Assembly (NCBI GenBank): GCA_963682055.1
Contig: OY821742.1
Coordinates: 29,793,060 to 29,857,059, forward strand
Direction of reading: 5' to 3'
DNA from: Primula veris
Taxonomy: Eukaryota; Streptophyta; Magnoliopsida; Ericales; Primulaceae
DNA length: 64,000 nucleotides
Each line of letters opens with the position of its first letter. Position 1 is the stretch's first letter. Shown piece after piece: positions 1 to 9,860 of the stretch. The notes under the pieces were generated by a model. That model worked only from the letters and a program-made list of their open reading frames with translations. It did not search any database and was not told where the DNA came from. Made by a program: the position numbers and the translations under genes.

Positions 1-224
1 GTACACCTTTATATTAATTACAATAATATCATACTTTCATAAAAATATAAAAAGTAAAAACTAATAAAACTATTTATCACTTTTTAATAACCAAACATTC
101 TTTTAAATCTTAAACTATATATATTTTTTGTATTATCCACATATTTATATCATAACTATATTTATTTTTTATATTTTTATTGCATTACGCGCCGCACACG
201 TAACACGTGAGACATAGTTACTAG
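1..224 (+). mobile_element. Possible Helitron 3' terminus (element continues off the left edge)
   Basis: The end shows a short GC-rich stretch, a 5-bp hairpin at 197-209 (CACGT, loop AAC, ACGTG), an 11-nt spacer, then CTAG at 221-224 followed by T. A hairpin 10-12 nt before a terminal CTRR next to T is the known Helitron 3' signature. The body to the left is AT-rich and non-coding and the 5' TC end is outside the window, so the call rests on the terminus only. Confidence 0.4.
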
Positions 225-1551
225 TATATATATCAAATAAGTATGATCCGCGGTTTCTATCCTATTTATAAGTCCAACTATAAACTTTCTACTATTAAGT
301 AATTTCTCACACACACAAATATTTATAAAAATACCTAACTAATTACAGAATTTACAAAAAAAGTCAAACCTGTTTTTTTTCCATTTAAAAAATGTAACTG
401 CCCAACCGTTTTTACACTATCATCAATTAAATTCGGTTATTCCATTACTCATCATATGGTTTAGTCTGTTCTTTTTTTTTTCTGTCTTTCTTTACAAAGT
501 ACAAAATAGAAAAATATTGAAAATATGAAGCAAATTTTTATCATGATCAACCGTGACGTTATATGTTAGTATCCTTTATTTCAATTTCGTTATATTTTTT
601 TTATATGATTAATGTTTGAAAAATTAAAAAAATACACGGTTACACTGAGTGGGTACGTTCCCAATATATTTTACTGGTAAAAAGTTGACTGTTAAGATTT
701 TGTGGGACTAATTGTACAAATTAATGTATAAATGGTAGGACTTAAATAGAAATCCTATTTAGTTTTTTCTACAATATCTCAATTTCTCGCCAAAGTCATG
801 GAGCACCGCCGCCATAGCAGCACGAGGTTGGGGTTCATATTTTATGAAATTATCGTCGTATTTCAGTGAGACACTTTATTCATTTCCTTATTCAGGTTGT
901 AAATGGAATATAATACTAATGTAATGTGTTACAGTATTCATTTTGCATACCCATGCTCGCTATAAATGGCATAAATATACTACATTTGCTATCAGTTAAT
1001 GATCTTTAGCTTTTGCAAATAATTTTCCAATTCTTTGAAATTAACCATAGATCTGCTATTCTAGGATGTTTTCTCTCATTGTTTGTTGAAAACGATAAAG
1101 TCTAGCGGTATCCAGTATAGATGGTAATTCAAGCCAAACTAAACCTTTAAATGACGATTCTGCAGCAGCCTAAGCGCACTCTGCGTAAATAAAACCTTAC
1201 TGAGTTTTTTTTCCCATTTAGGTGAATTTGTGTGTTTGTGTGTTCCAAGTCTGAGGTTTTTTTGTTCCTTCAGATTTTTTTTGTTCCTTTTTAATGAAAA
1301 TATTACATTCTTGATAAACTTAACCATAAACTACAATTTTTTTAAATTATGTAAATTGGTGGGTAAACCCACTATTTCATTAATAATAAAAAGTTCGCAA
1401 CACCTAATTACAACTTAAATCAACAATGAAAACTTGAATGGGGTAAAAAATTATAGTGTTAAGAAAATAATTTAGTTATTCAATTATATTTTTTTGTATA
1501 AATTGCTAATTGTGTCAACTTATGTTTAGTTGCAAGCTTTTTATGGAGGCT
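225..1551. other. AT-rich intergenic sequence, no gene recognised
   Basis: There are no long ORFs and no protein family I recognise. An ATG at 799 opens a 23-codon frame ending TGA, with a possible splice donor inside it; nothing else supports a gene. Homopolymer T runs are common. Confidence 0.6.
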
Positions 1552-1559
1552 AGCAAAAG

Positions 1560-2105
1560 CAGGGGCGGAGTCAGAATTTCGGTTGAGCGAGTGACAATAT
1601 AATTGATATCTATATTTTTTTTTTTTTTAGTTATGATAAGCGTTTTATAAATGATTTTCTCAATTCTTCAATATTCTTTCCTGACTGGTTAAATTGAACG
1701 ATGACAATAAAAAATCAATTACATTTTAATAAATTCAGACCAAATGTACCACTACAAAGATGTATTAGTGATTTTAAATTTCAATATTTATGAAGATTTT
1801 GAGAAACTGTACAATGTTTATAGACTAATTTTTTTTTGTAAAAATGAAAAAAAAAATGTTATTATCACAACATATAATACACAAATAATAGTAGCAATGT
1901 AATATTTTTATAAAAAGCCAAAATATGATAATTTCTCATGTGCAGATTCGAACCAACAAGTAAGAATCACATTAAAGATTCTGCTTTTAACATTGAACAA
2001 TTATGCTAAATTAGACTTTGATTAACAAATACATATAAAATAATAGTTTTTCAAATTTCAGCGAAGGCTACAGCTTTCACTGGACGTACATTGGCTCCGT
2101 CCTTG
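1560..2105. mobile_element. hAT-like MITE, 546 bp, 8-bp TSD
   Basis: The ends are imperfect inverted repeats: CAGGGGCGGAGTCAG on the left, and the reverse complement of the right end reads CAAGGACGGAGCCAA. They are flanked by a perfect 8-bp direct repeat AGCAAAAG at 1552-1559 and 2106-2113. An 8-bp TSD with short TIRs starting CA is typical of hAT elements, and GGGGCGGAGCC-type ends are common in eudicot non-autonomous elements. The interior is AT-rich and non-coding, with a GATTCGAACC-like motif near 1947. No transposase is present, so mobility would depend on a helper. Confidence 0.82.
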
Positions 2106-2679
2106 AGCAAAAGTATAGATGTCCGAAAAGCTGTATGTTTAGACTATGTAAAAGTTTTATCTCGAACTCATTTTTTTAAAGTTAGTAAGGTCAACCCTGC
2201 TAAGATATGGTTAAAATCCACCTCGATGATCTTATTCAGTTGAATAGAAACGATGAGACTATTCTACATGAAGCTTTTTTTAATAATCGGTGGAAAAAAC
2301 ACACATTTTTATTTTATTAATAAAGGAAAAATAAAAATGTGGGGGAAAACCCCACAAAAATGAGCATTCAAAAGTGATACTCAAAAAGTCAAAAAAACGA
2401 AATACACATACCTAAAGGCTAGCAAGAACAAAATTACAGCCTAAAAAGAAAGAACCACAAAGTTCAATTAACCAACTAGTAGTAATCAGTAACTTGAGGG
2501 ACCATTCATGTAGAATCTTCACCACGTTTCATACACAAACACAAAACCTGATCACAACTTAAGTCTCTTTGCCTCTAGACTGGAATCACAACTCTGATTA
2601 CAGCAAAAACCCTTCACAAAACAACCATTAGAATCACGCATAAGACCCCCACAACCTCCAAAGTCAGTATGATTTAAAT

Positions 2680-3168
2680 CAATGTTTTAAATAACGTTAT
2701 CGCTATCGTAGCGTTTTTTCGAGAGAAACGCTAAAAGTGCAAATAGCGTTGCTACATAGAGCTTTCCTGTGTAATTTTTTTTTGCCTAAATATGAACTAA
2801 ACTTTAGAATATATAGTAATAAAAGATAAAATGTATAGTTATATTAGGTAATAATACAAAAAAATCGAAAAAAATAAATTGATATATGTGAGATTTGAAC
2901 TTGGCTCTGCTGGAAACTAAAGCATTGTCACAACTATCTGAACTGCACACACTTTTATGAAAATTACACTATATATTAATTATTTAGATACGCTGTTTTC
3001 TTTCCTAACTCGCTATTTACGCTTTTGGTCTAGAATTTCACGCCTTTTGCGCTTTTGGTCCCCTAAAGCGCGATTTTAGCGCAATTCCAGCCAAATAGTG
3101 GTTTTTCGTTACGTTTTTTTCCCAAAAAATATTATTTCGCGCTATATATCGCGATTTTTAAAACATTG
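2680..3168. mobile_element. hAT-like MITE, 489 bp, inserted in LINE A RNase H domain
   Basis: The inverted ends are CAATGTTTTAAA (left) and TTTAAAACATTG (right). They are flanked by the 8-bp direct repeat ATTTAAAT at 2672-2679 and 3169-3176. The interior has several GCG-rich hairpin-prone segments (TAGCG, CGCTA, GCGCGA) in an AT-rich background and no ORF. Removing the element plus one TSD copy joins the two halves of the LINE A RNase H domain in one frame, which confirms the boundaries. Confidence 0.85.
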
Positions 3169-3176
3169 ATTTAAAT

Positions 3177-4481
3177 AGCTACCATCAGTATTAATTTTGT
3201 AAAAGCCATCTGCGGCTCTTGTCTGGTAAACAACCTTTACTTTACACAAAAAGATTGAAGTCTTCTTGAACCGATGTGATAATATTTACTTCCTTCATTT
3301 TAACATTATCGAACCTTGCCCTGCACCTTGCTTTCCACAAATTCCATACAATTAGCGATTGTAAAACTTTAAAGGTTCTACCTTTAATACTGGTATCAGA
3401 TATTAGCCATCAACTCATAAATTTATTTCTCAAATCACCATTAGTATATCTCACCCCCACGTTTCTTCCAAATTGGTCCCAAATTCTAGCAGCAATATTT
3501 CCAGAACTAAAGAAATGCTCCAAGTTGTCTTCACTTTTGTCACAACATTCACATTTTGAAACAGTATTGATACCTTTCTTCTTTATATTAGCATCTAGAG
3601 CCACGATATCATTTTGAACCTTCCAAGAGAAACAAAAAAAAATTCAGAGGCAAAATTTATCCCAACATAGCACATTAGATCAACTTATATTCCTTATAGT
3701 TCTAATTAAATCCCATGCTGATTTAATTGTAAATTTTCCACTTGCAGTTGCTTTCCAGACCATGGTATCATCCTCATTGGCTAAGATCTTTGGCTTCTCA
3801 GCAAAAACATGTAAGTTCCCACCAAAAAGATATGTAATTTTCTGATAATTCCATTCTGTACCATTTAACAGCTGCTTAGTAGCCCAATTACCTTCAGTAT
3901 ATAATCTTTTAATAGGTTGTTTCCCATTCTAGTTATCCTAGTTCACATCCACATTTCCTTTACCAATTAACCAGCAAATACTTTCCTCTCCTATCACCTC
4001 TATCATTCTATTCCAGATCCCATTTTGAATAGATATTTTAGCAACAATAGGATGGTCTTGTTTACAGTACTTACTTTTCATGAATTGAGACCAGAGAGAG
4101 CTTTGAGACCTAAACTTCCACCACAGTTTAATTGCAAAAGATTTAGCAACATCCATCATACTTCTTATCCCTAACCCCCCCTTCTTCTATAGAACTGCAA
4201 ATTTTACTCCAATTCATCCAATGCAATTTATTTTTATTTTCATTTTGACCTCAGAAAAAATTAGCAAAGACCATATCTATGTTTTGCATGATTTTCTTAG
4301 TAGGCTGCATTGCTGCTAAATTGTAAATGGGCAAGGATTGCAGCACATGTTTAATCAAAGCCACTTTTGACTTTTGAACCCACTGAAAGCCACTTAGATT
4401 TCCAAGGAACAATTTTGTCCCTAATCTTATTTACCATATAGTGAAAGTAAATACTCTTTTAAAACCCTGAATATAGGGGTA
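3177..4481 (-). pseudogene. LINE A pol remnant: RT C-terminus, zf-RVT, start of RNase H
   Basis: This is a degraded LINE reading frame. Residues encoded at 3938-4159 (FAIKLWWKFR...WSQFMKSKY) match the segment between the RT and the zinc-binding domain in plant non-LTR polyproteins. Residues at 3410-3604 hold the Cys/His cluster of zf-RVT (CECCDK...LEHFF). Near 3190 the frame reaches a KINTDGS motif that starts an RNase H-like (RVT_3) domain, where the first catalytic Asp lies. Stops and frameshifts separate the blocks (for example W to stop in the ANFFW motif near 4245), so no active protein is made. The upstream endonuclease and RT catalytic core are absent. Confidence 0.8.
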
Positions 4482-4489
4482 TGGTATGT

Positions 4490-4645
4490 TTTTATTAATT
4501 CCACGTTGCGTGTGAATTTACTTTTAAGTCGGTTAATTATAAGTTCATCAGTACAGTTTAGTTACAACTGTGATTACAAATATAGTTGCAACTGAACATC
4601 ATAATAGCAAATAGAATTGCGGATAGGAATTTAACATGGGGATGA
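4490..4645 (+). repeat. Degraded copia LTR 3'-end fragment
   Basis: The segment has TTACAACTG and GTTGCAACTG motifs and ends GCGGATAGGAATTT. The same order and 3' terminus occur in the copia LTRs at 24681, 29450, 34219 and 43388 of this window. It is too short and diverged to assign further. Confidence 0.45.
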
Positions 4646-4740
4646 CATGTTTTCAAGAATGACTTTCTGGGACCCGAGAGTGCCAGATTTTGGTACGTAA
4701 GAATTGTTACCTTGTATATATAGGGTGTGAGATTTAGGTA

Positions 4741-4896
4741 ACAGTGATTCAAATATATAGCTCTACAATATTTCAGTAGGCTTCAAAGAAATAATGGGAT
4801 AGCTGGATAGGTCTGTTGACAGTGATTCAAATATATAGCTCTACAATATTTCAGCAGGCTTCAAAGAAGTAATGGGATAGCTGGATAGGTCTGTTG
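4741..4896 (+). repeat. 78-bp tandem duplication
   Basis: Two head-to-tail copies, 4741-4818 and 4819-4896, differ at two bases (T/C and A/G). Each starts ACAGTGATTC and ends GTCTGTTG. The low divergence indicates a recent duplication. Confidence 0.95.
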
Positions 4897-6291
4897 AAGC
4901 ATGAGTTCAGATGGTAACTAAGCTCTCCATATCAAAGTAAGAGTCCAAAAAAACATATCCCGTTACTTCACTTTTTATTATTAGGATTTTAGATTGTTTT
5001 GAATTTTTTTAATAACAAATATCTAAAACTATTATAACTAACATGAACTTAGATTGTTAATTACTTACGATTAGGTTGTGTGCGTGTTAGATAGTGTAAT
5101 GCATTTCTACTTTTTGTTTATTTTCTATTTCAAGGTATAGCAGTAAAAGCAAGAGGAAAAATGTTCAGACACAACATAATGACCGATTATAATAATATCC
5201 GCTTACAAAATTTTCTGATTAGTCCTTCTACAATTCAGACATCCAGTGCAACTCAAATACTTCCTGCCGGAACGACAAAATCACAGCGATGACTGCCTTA
5301 GTTAACTTTGCAGTGTTAATTCATATATATCTTATGTTACTGTGTTTTATATCACTGACACTGCTAAAATTTTACATAAAAGGAACAAATGCAATCACAA
5401 TAAAGAATTTTAAACCCTGCTAAGAGTTTCAAGTTACTAAGAGGTTTCTAACTTCTAAGGAGGATGGGTCATAAAGTAAAATGTTTCTACAAGCTTGCTA
5501 TATGCAACTAGAAAATATATTCACATTTGCTGCTCTGGCAAGTGTTTCAATTCGGACATGCCACTTACACTGTGCTTGAGCCAGTATGAAAAAGTGTGGC
5601 TATGTTTACACCGACCTTGAACAAAAATATAGATGCTTCTAAGACAAGAAGTGCAACACATTTCATGCCAGTGTGCATTCTCTTAACTTATATGTTCTCG
5701 CATTAGTAAAACACCTAGAATGCTCTCTTAATCAAGATACTCACTTGTGCTTGTGATCGAGCTGGGGTTTCATAGGAGGAAAAAAAGAAGACAAACAAAC
5801 ACGTTCTTGGCATGTTGAAAAAGCAAAGTTCATTACTCCCAAGGCATACGACTTGGGAGAATAAATTTCATGTCAAACTTCAACGTTGACAAGTTCTTAT
5901 AACAAAAGATTTTTAAAATTAGAGAAGTTTTATGTATAAGATACTACTCTATGGAAGATATGGCATATAAGGTTTTTTTTGAAGATTAATATGGCATACA
6001 AGGTTATTAGCTGGTAACAGATATTTTAGTCTAAAATCTGAATTTTAAAATCTGTTTTACAAAATCCACTGTAAATCTGGATCTTTTTAGCTTTTTTAGC
6101 TTAAAAATCTGAATTTTAGAAGCTAAATAATCTGACTGTTCAAACACCAACGGATTCTTAAAATAAACAATCCAAAAATCAACTAAAAGAATTTGTTGCC
6201 AAACGGACCCTAACTCTTTAATTTGGGCATGTGAAACCCATTGACGTCTAGCTTACTTTAGACCATAAAGAAGCTTAGTTATTTTAAGACG
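4897..6291. other. Intergenic sequence, no gene recognised
   Basis: AT-rich sequence without a coding signature. I saw no TIR or LTR boundary that I could pair. Confidence 0.55.
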
Positions 6292-6307
6292 CATGCCAGA
6301 GTAGTCT

Positions 6308-6377
6308 TTTTTTTTTTATTTGATCTCTCATTTGGAGGTAAAACCTGTAAAATTTCGCAGGCAACAGGGTTCAAACC
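6308..6377 (-). mobile_element. SINE-like retroposon fragment with 16-bp TSD
   Basis: On the minus strand the insert runs from a GGGTTTGAACCC motif, resembling a pol III B box, to a poly-A tail (T run 6308-6317 on the plus strand). It is flanked by perfect 16-bp direct repeats CATGCCAGAGTAGTCT at 6292-6307 and 6378-6393. A poly-A tail with a long TSD is the mark of LINE-machinery retroposition. Only the part from the B box on is present, so this is a 5'-truncated SINE. Confidence 0.75.
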
Positions 6378-6393
6378 CATGCCAGAGTAGTCT

Positions 6394-6983
6394 TAAAAGG
6401 TGTTTTAAACATGAAAATAAAAGTAGGCCACTGCTAGGAAGTTCATTATAAAAAAATAAATGGGATTAAGACGTATTCACTTGTCAAACAAGAGCTTGTT
6501 CAAGGGGTTTAGGTAGTTATCCAGTTTAAGAAAGCGTGCTCACAACCAGTTCTCTTACCTCATCTTTTGAAATTCAGGCATTATATATAAAGCCAATGAG
6601 CCATAAATTTTGCAAAACTAACGATAGAAACCAAGAAAAATAATTAAAGTAACAAAAAAAAACAATTTAGACGTGGTAACTATTTGGACATGAGTGAGAA
6701 AAATGAAACAAAGAATAAATTAGTGCAAGTCAAAGGAAGCGGTGATGAGATGGCAACATGGACAACTAACAAAGAAAACCCCGTTTGATGAATGCCTCTA
6801 CCTATTTCAGTAAAAAAATATAACTTAAGAGGGTTGTAGTAGGGTTGTAGTGTAAAGATATGGAACCTAATTAACCTAACAAAGAAAAATAAGACAAGAA
6901 TTTATGTTTTCTTTTAGATAGTTAAATAGGTTTAAGTCTACCAAGGTTAATTTCATGTCAGTAGTCTTAGAGAAAAAACCTTC
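6394..6983. other. Intergenic sequence, no gene recognised
   Basis: AT-rich and non-coding. A short direct duplication of AGGGTTGTAGT occurs near 6830-6850. The right edge abuts the poly-T (minus-strand poly-A) of LINE B. Confidence 0.55.
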
Positions 6984-7779
6984 TCTTTTTTTTTTTTTTT
7001 TGAAAGGTAAGCATATTATTAAACTGAGAAACAAAGGCTAATCCACAAACCGGAAAATGCCTAGAAACAGAGTTAATTCCGACAAAAGCATTAACAATTT
7101 GCCAGAATTTTATTTAAATACAACATTGAGATAACATCATATAACAACAAAATAAGGGACATTTTTAAGAGATGTCCTTGTTTGAAATAAAAAAGGAAAA
7201 TTACAATTCTTCAAAAGGGGTTTAACACTCTCGAAATTAAACTCGACTTGATTTTATTCTTCAAAGAAGCTTCTTTACTATCAGCACCACCATTTTGGTC
7301 TTCAATATCATTAAATATAGCTTTTCCTAGATAGTTTTCCCACCTGCAACTCCTGCACATAAGCTTAAACAAGTAGACTGTCCAAATTTGCTTATAATTC
7401 AAACTTAATCTCATTAAAATTAACAGAGTACCTAGTAATGGCAGCACTCTTGTTATTTCCATATCTAGCAATCTTATATGCATATCATTGTACCAGACCA
7501 TTGTTGAACTTTTAAAATGCCAAAATCTACCTCCAAGCCCAAGTAAGACACTTAAAGTAAAGAGGTTAGCCAATTTAACTTGAGAACACCAAAGAGACTT
7601 AAACGAACTTTCAGTTCTTGTCATTAAGAAGATTATTATTAATGTCCCAAATTCTTACTAAAAAAGCATTTCTATTGTCAACCGGTATGCTTCTTAGCAA
7701 GTTCATTTTGGTTTTAATATTAAACTTAATGTGATTAATGAGGGTGGCAACATCACTTGCCTTCTCACCATGCTTTCCG
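6984..7779 (-). pseudogene. LINE B piece 5: end of zf-RVT region, 3' tail and poly-A
   Basis: From 7770 leftwards the minus strand continues the frame that ends at 8817 on the far side of the MULE MITE (GEKASDVATLI, then MNLLRSIPVDNRNAFLVRI). It ends at a stop near 7620. The rest, to 7002, is 3' UTR. The T run at about 6984-7001 is the poly-A tail. The long frame at 7211-7624 is not coherent LINE protein and is ignored. Confidence 0.7.
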
Positions 7780-8483
7780 GGGTTAATTATGGTTTGGTGA
7801 GGTGTGTTTTGGCCATTTTTTGGATTGGTGACCCAACTTTTAACAATTCCGTTTTAATGACCTAAATTTATAGTTTTGGTTGTTTTAGTGACATGCCGTT
7901 ACATTTCTTGTATGAAAACCGTTTTGAAGTTTCAATTTAGTCCGTATAGTAATTAAAACTTAACGATAAATGCTTAAAAATTGTAAAAATTACACTCATA
8001 TAATCCCATTTAAATTGCACACTTATATAAAATATGTGTTTAAGTGAGTTGTACAATTAGCAAATAAAATGAATACACGTATCAAACACCATATGAGCTC
8101 TATTAGTTGGGATGATATAAATATATCGTTACAAAGCTAATTAATTGAAATGATACTTACTAACAACTCAATTTTAATAATTTTTCATTTTTTTTCATTT
8201 CTTCACGTATAATTAAATATATAGAATAAATTGAAAATTTGTTAATATCATCCTACATAAATAAATTTGTATATAATAAAACCAAATATGTATGGGTTAC
8301 AATAGAAATGAATAAGACTTATTTTATTTTAGCATAAGTCTAATTACTCAAAAAATTCATACATCTTTAATGAGTTTAACAATTAACTTACATAGCAGAA
8401 AAAAAAAAACGATTTAGGTTATATTTTTTAATTTGTATCATGCTTTTTGATAGTTTTATATCATTTTTAAATTTGCATTAACA

Positions 8484-8526
<43 letters not shown>

Positions 8527-8808
8527 CAATTTACATATGAAATTGTAACTTGCATTTGATAGTTTTATAAGATTTCGTATAAGTGTTTTTATGTGTGTAA
8601 ATTTTATAGTTTTTAAGCGTTTATCGTAAACTTTTAAACTATCCGGACTAAATTGAAACTTCAAAACGGTTTTCATCCAAAAAATGTAACAACGGGTCAC
8701 TAAATCAACTCAAACTATAAATTTAGGTTACTAAAATGGAATTGTTAAAAATTAGGTCACCAATCCTAAAATTGGCCAAAACAAAAGTCATCAAAGCATA
8801 ATTAACCT
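7780..8808. mobile_element. MULE-like foldback MITE, 1,029 bp, 9-bp TSD, inserted in LINE B
   Basis: Both ends show long inverted repeats of roughly 230-250 bp. The left arm starts GGGTTAATTATGG and the reverse complement of the right arm starts AGGTTAATTATGC. Both then share TTTGGCCA, GGATTGGTGACC, AACAATTCC and AAAACCGTTTTGAAG in order. The perfect 9-bp direct repeat TGCTTTCCG flanks the element (7771-7779 and 8809-8817). Long TIRs with a 9-bp TSD are typical of Mutator-like elements. It has no ORF. A run of about 37 T lies at 8488-8524. Removing it reconnects the LINE B frame around LGK/GEKAS. Confidence 0.85.
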
Positions 8809-9572
8809 TGCTTTCCGAGCTTTCTCTCTTTCCAAATGGCTTGCCATAAAATATGGCTACATTTATAAATATAAGAATTGAACCAAACAAGAGAGTTCCA
8901 CCTAACTTTCTCCTTGGTGACTCTAATGAAATTCCACATTTGATTTACAGGGAAACCTCTCTCATCAAGGCTCCAACTCAACCCATCCCTTGAGTTTTTG
9001 TTAAATGTGGGGTGTTTAAGTGAATTCAAATAATCCACTTGGTCACCATTACCAGGCCAATTCCAGTTATTATTAGGGATGATGGCAGCAACCTTCTCAT
9101 TTAGCGATAGACCAGTGGCACTTCGAAATATATTAATATGATATTTAGGAAAAATAGCATCGGATTCTAACCACTTGTAATACCAAAAAAAGTATCTTTA
9201 CTATCCCCTATTTTGTAGATGAGAAGCTCAATGAGAAGCTCTTTGAGAGTATCTCTCATTTTAATGACTTTTCTCCAAGTCCAACCACATTGGTAGGCAA
9301 CTCCAATAAACCAGATACTCTTGTCTTTTAAGTAATTTACATGAACCCATTCCTTCCAAAGAGAATTAATACTAGGATCACATAATCTACAGAGAATCTT
9401 ACAAATAAGAGTTTTGTTCCATTCTTTGATCTTTTTAAGGCCTAAGCCACCTTCATCAAAGTAGTGAGTAATATCACTCCAAGAAATTCTAGTATTGTTC
9501 TTGCTCATTGAAGGCCCAGACCAAAGAAACTTGCTCATAAGTTGTTCAATTTTTTTAACGACTCCAAAGGGA
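8809..9572 (-). pseudogene. LINE B piece 4: RT C-terminal region and zf-RVT
   Basis: The minus strand from 9572 encodes FGVVKKIEQLMSKFLWSG, a conserved segment after the RT core in plant LINEs. DEGGLGLKKIKEWNKTL follows, then the linker (SLWKEWVHVNYLKDKSIW), then after a frameshift near 9150 the zf-RVT-associated block at 8809-9038 (VRWNSLVWFNSYI, HILWQAIWKERKLG). It is interrupted on the right by the CACTA element and on the left by the MULE MITE, and reading is in frame across both sites. This gene was already decayed or is decaying now. Confidence 0.8.
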
Positions 9573-9639
9573 CACCAAAAAAAAAAAATTCCAGATACCA
9601 TCAGTTATCAGCATAGGATGGTTAATTGTTGATAAGTTT

Positions 9640-9860
9640 CGCCAGATAGCAACAAAATAGCATCAAGTGAGCAACAGAATAATTCACTACGTATTAGTAA
9701 CAAATTGATAACAGTTTAGCCACATTTTATTAGCAACACCGTATTTTTTGTTGCTAAACAAGTTACAGATTTCAACATTTGTATTTTTCTAAATTTACCA
9801 ACATTCTCCCATTAGAATAGCAACAAAAAACTAGCAAGAGTTTTTTCATGTTGCCTTTAT
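9640..9860. repeat. Left subterminal repeat cluster of the CACTA element
   Basis: Many copies of TAGCAACA, GAGCAACAG, GTTGCTAAAC and ATGTTGCC in both orientations lie just inside the left end. Similar clusters lie at the right end. Such arrays are binding sites for the CACTA transposase in known En/Spm elements. Confidence 0.65.

Larger units (their letters stand above)
2272..4481 (-). mobile_element. 5'-truncated L1-type LINE (LINE A), interrupted by a hAT-like MITE
   Basis: The minus strand carries the C-terminal half of a plant LINE polyprotein. From 4481 leftwards it has the end of the reverse transcriptase region (a YLGVPLYSGF-like motif near 4470), a WKS...LIKHVLQSLPIY-type segment near 4300-4420, a linker (3938-4159), a zf-RVT zinc-binding domain (3410-3604, CECCDKSEDNLEHFF) and an RNase H-like tail (INTDGS at about 3190, continuing at about 2660 beyond the MITE). 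The 3' UTR extends to about 2272-2300. It is 5'-truncated, as LINEs usually are. The exact ends and a TSD were not found. Confidence 0.8.

Noticed and set aside
799..870. Possible first exon (ATGGAGCACCGCC...)
   Set aside because: Only 23 codons and no partner exon or domain that I can identify.
2041..2140. CAG-acceptor followed by an apparent exon
   Set aside because: It spans the right end of a hAT-like MITE with a perfect TSD; the splice-like signal is chance.
7211..7624. 137-codon minus-strand frame
   Set aside because: Lies mostly in the LINE B 3' UTR and does not match LINE protein; the LINE frame ends near 7620.
8467..8700. 77-codon frame with a poly-lysine run
   Set aside because: Translation of the T run in the MULE-like MITE.
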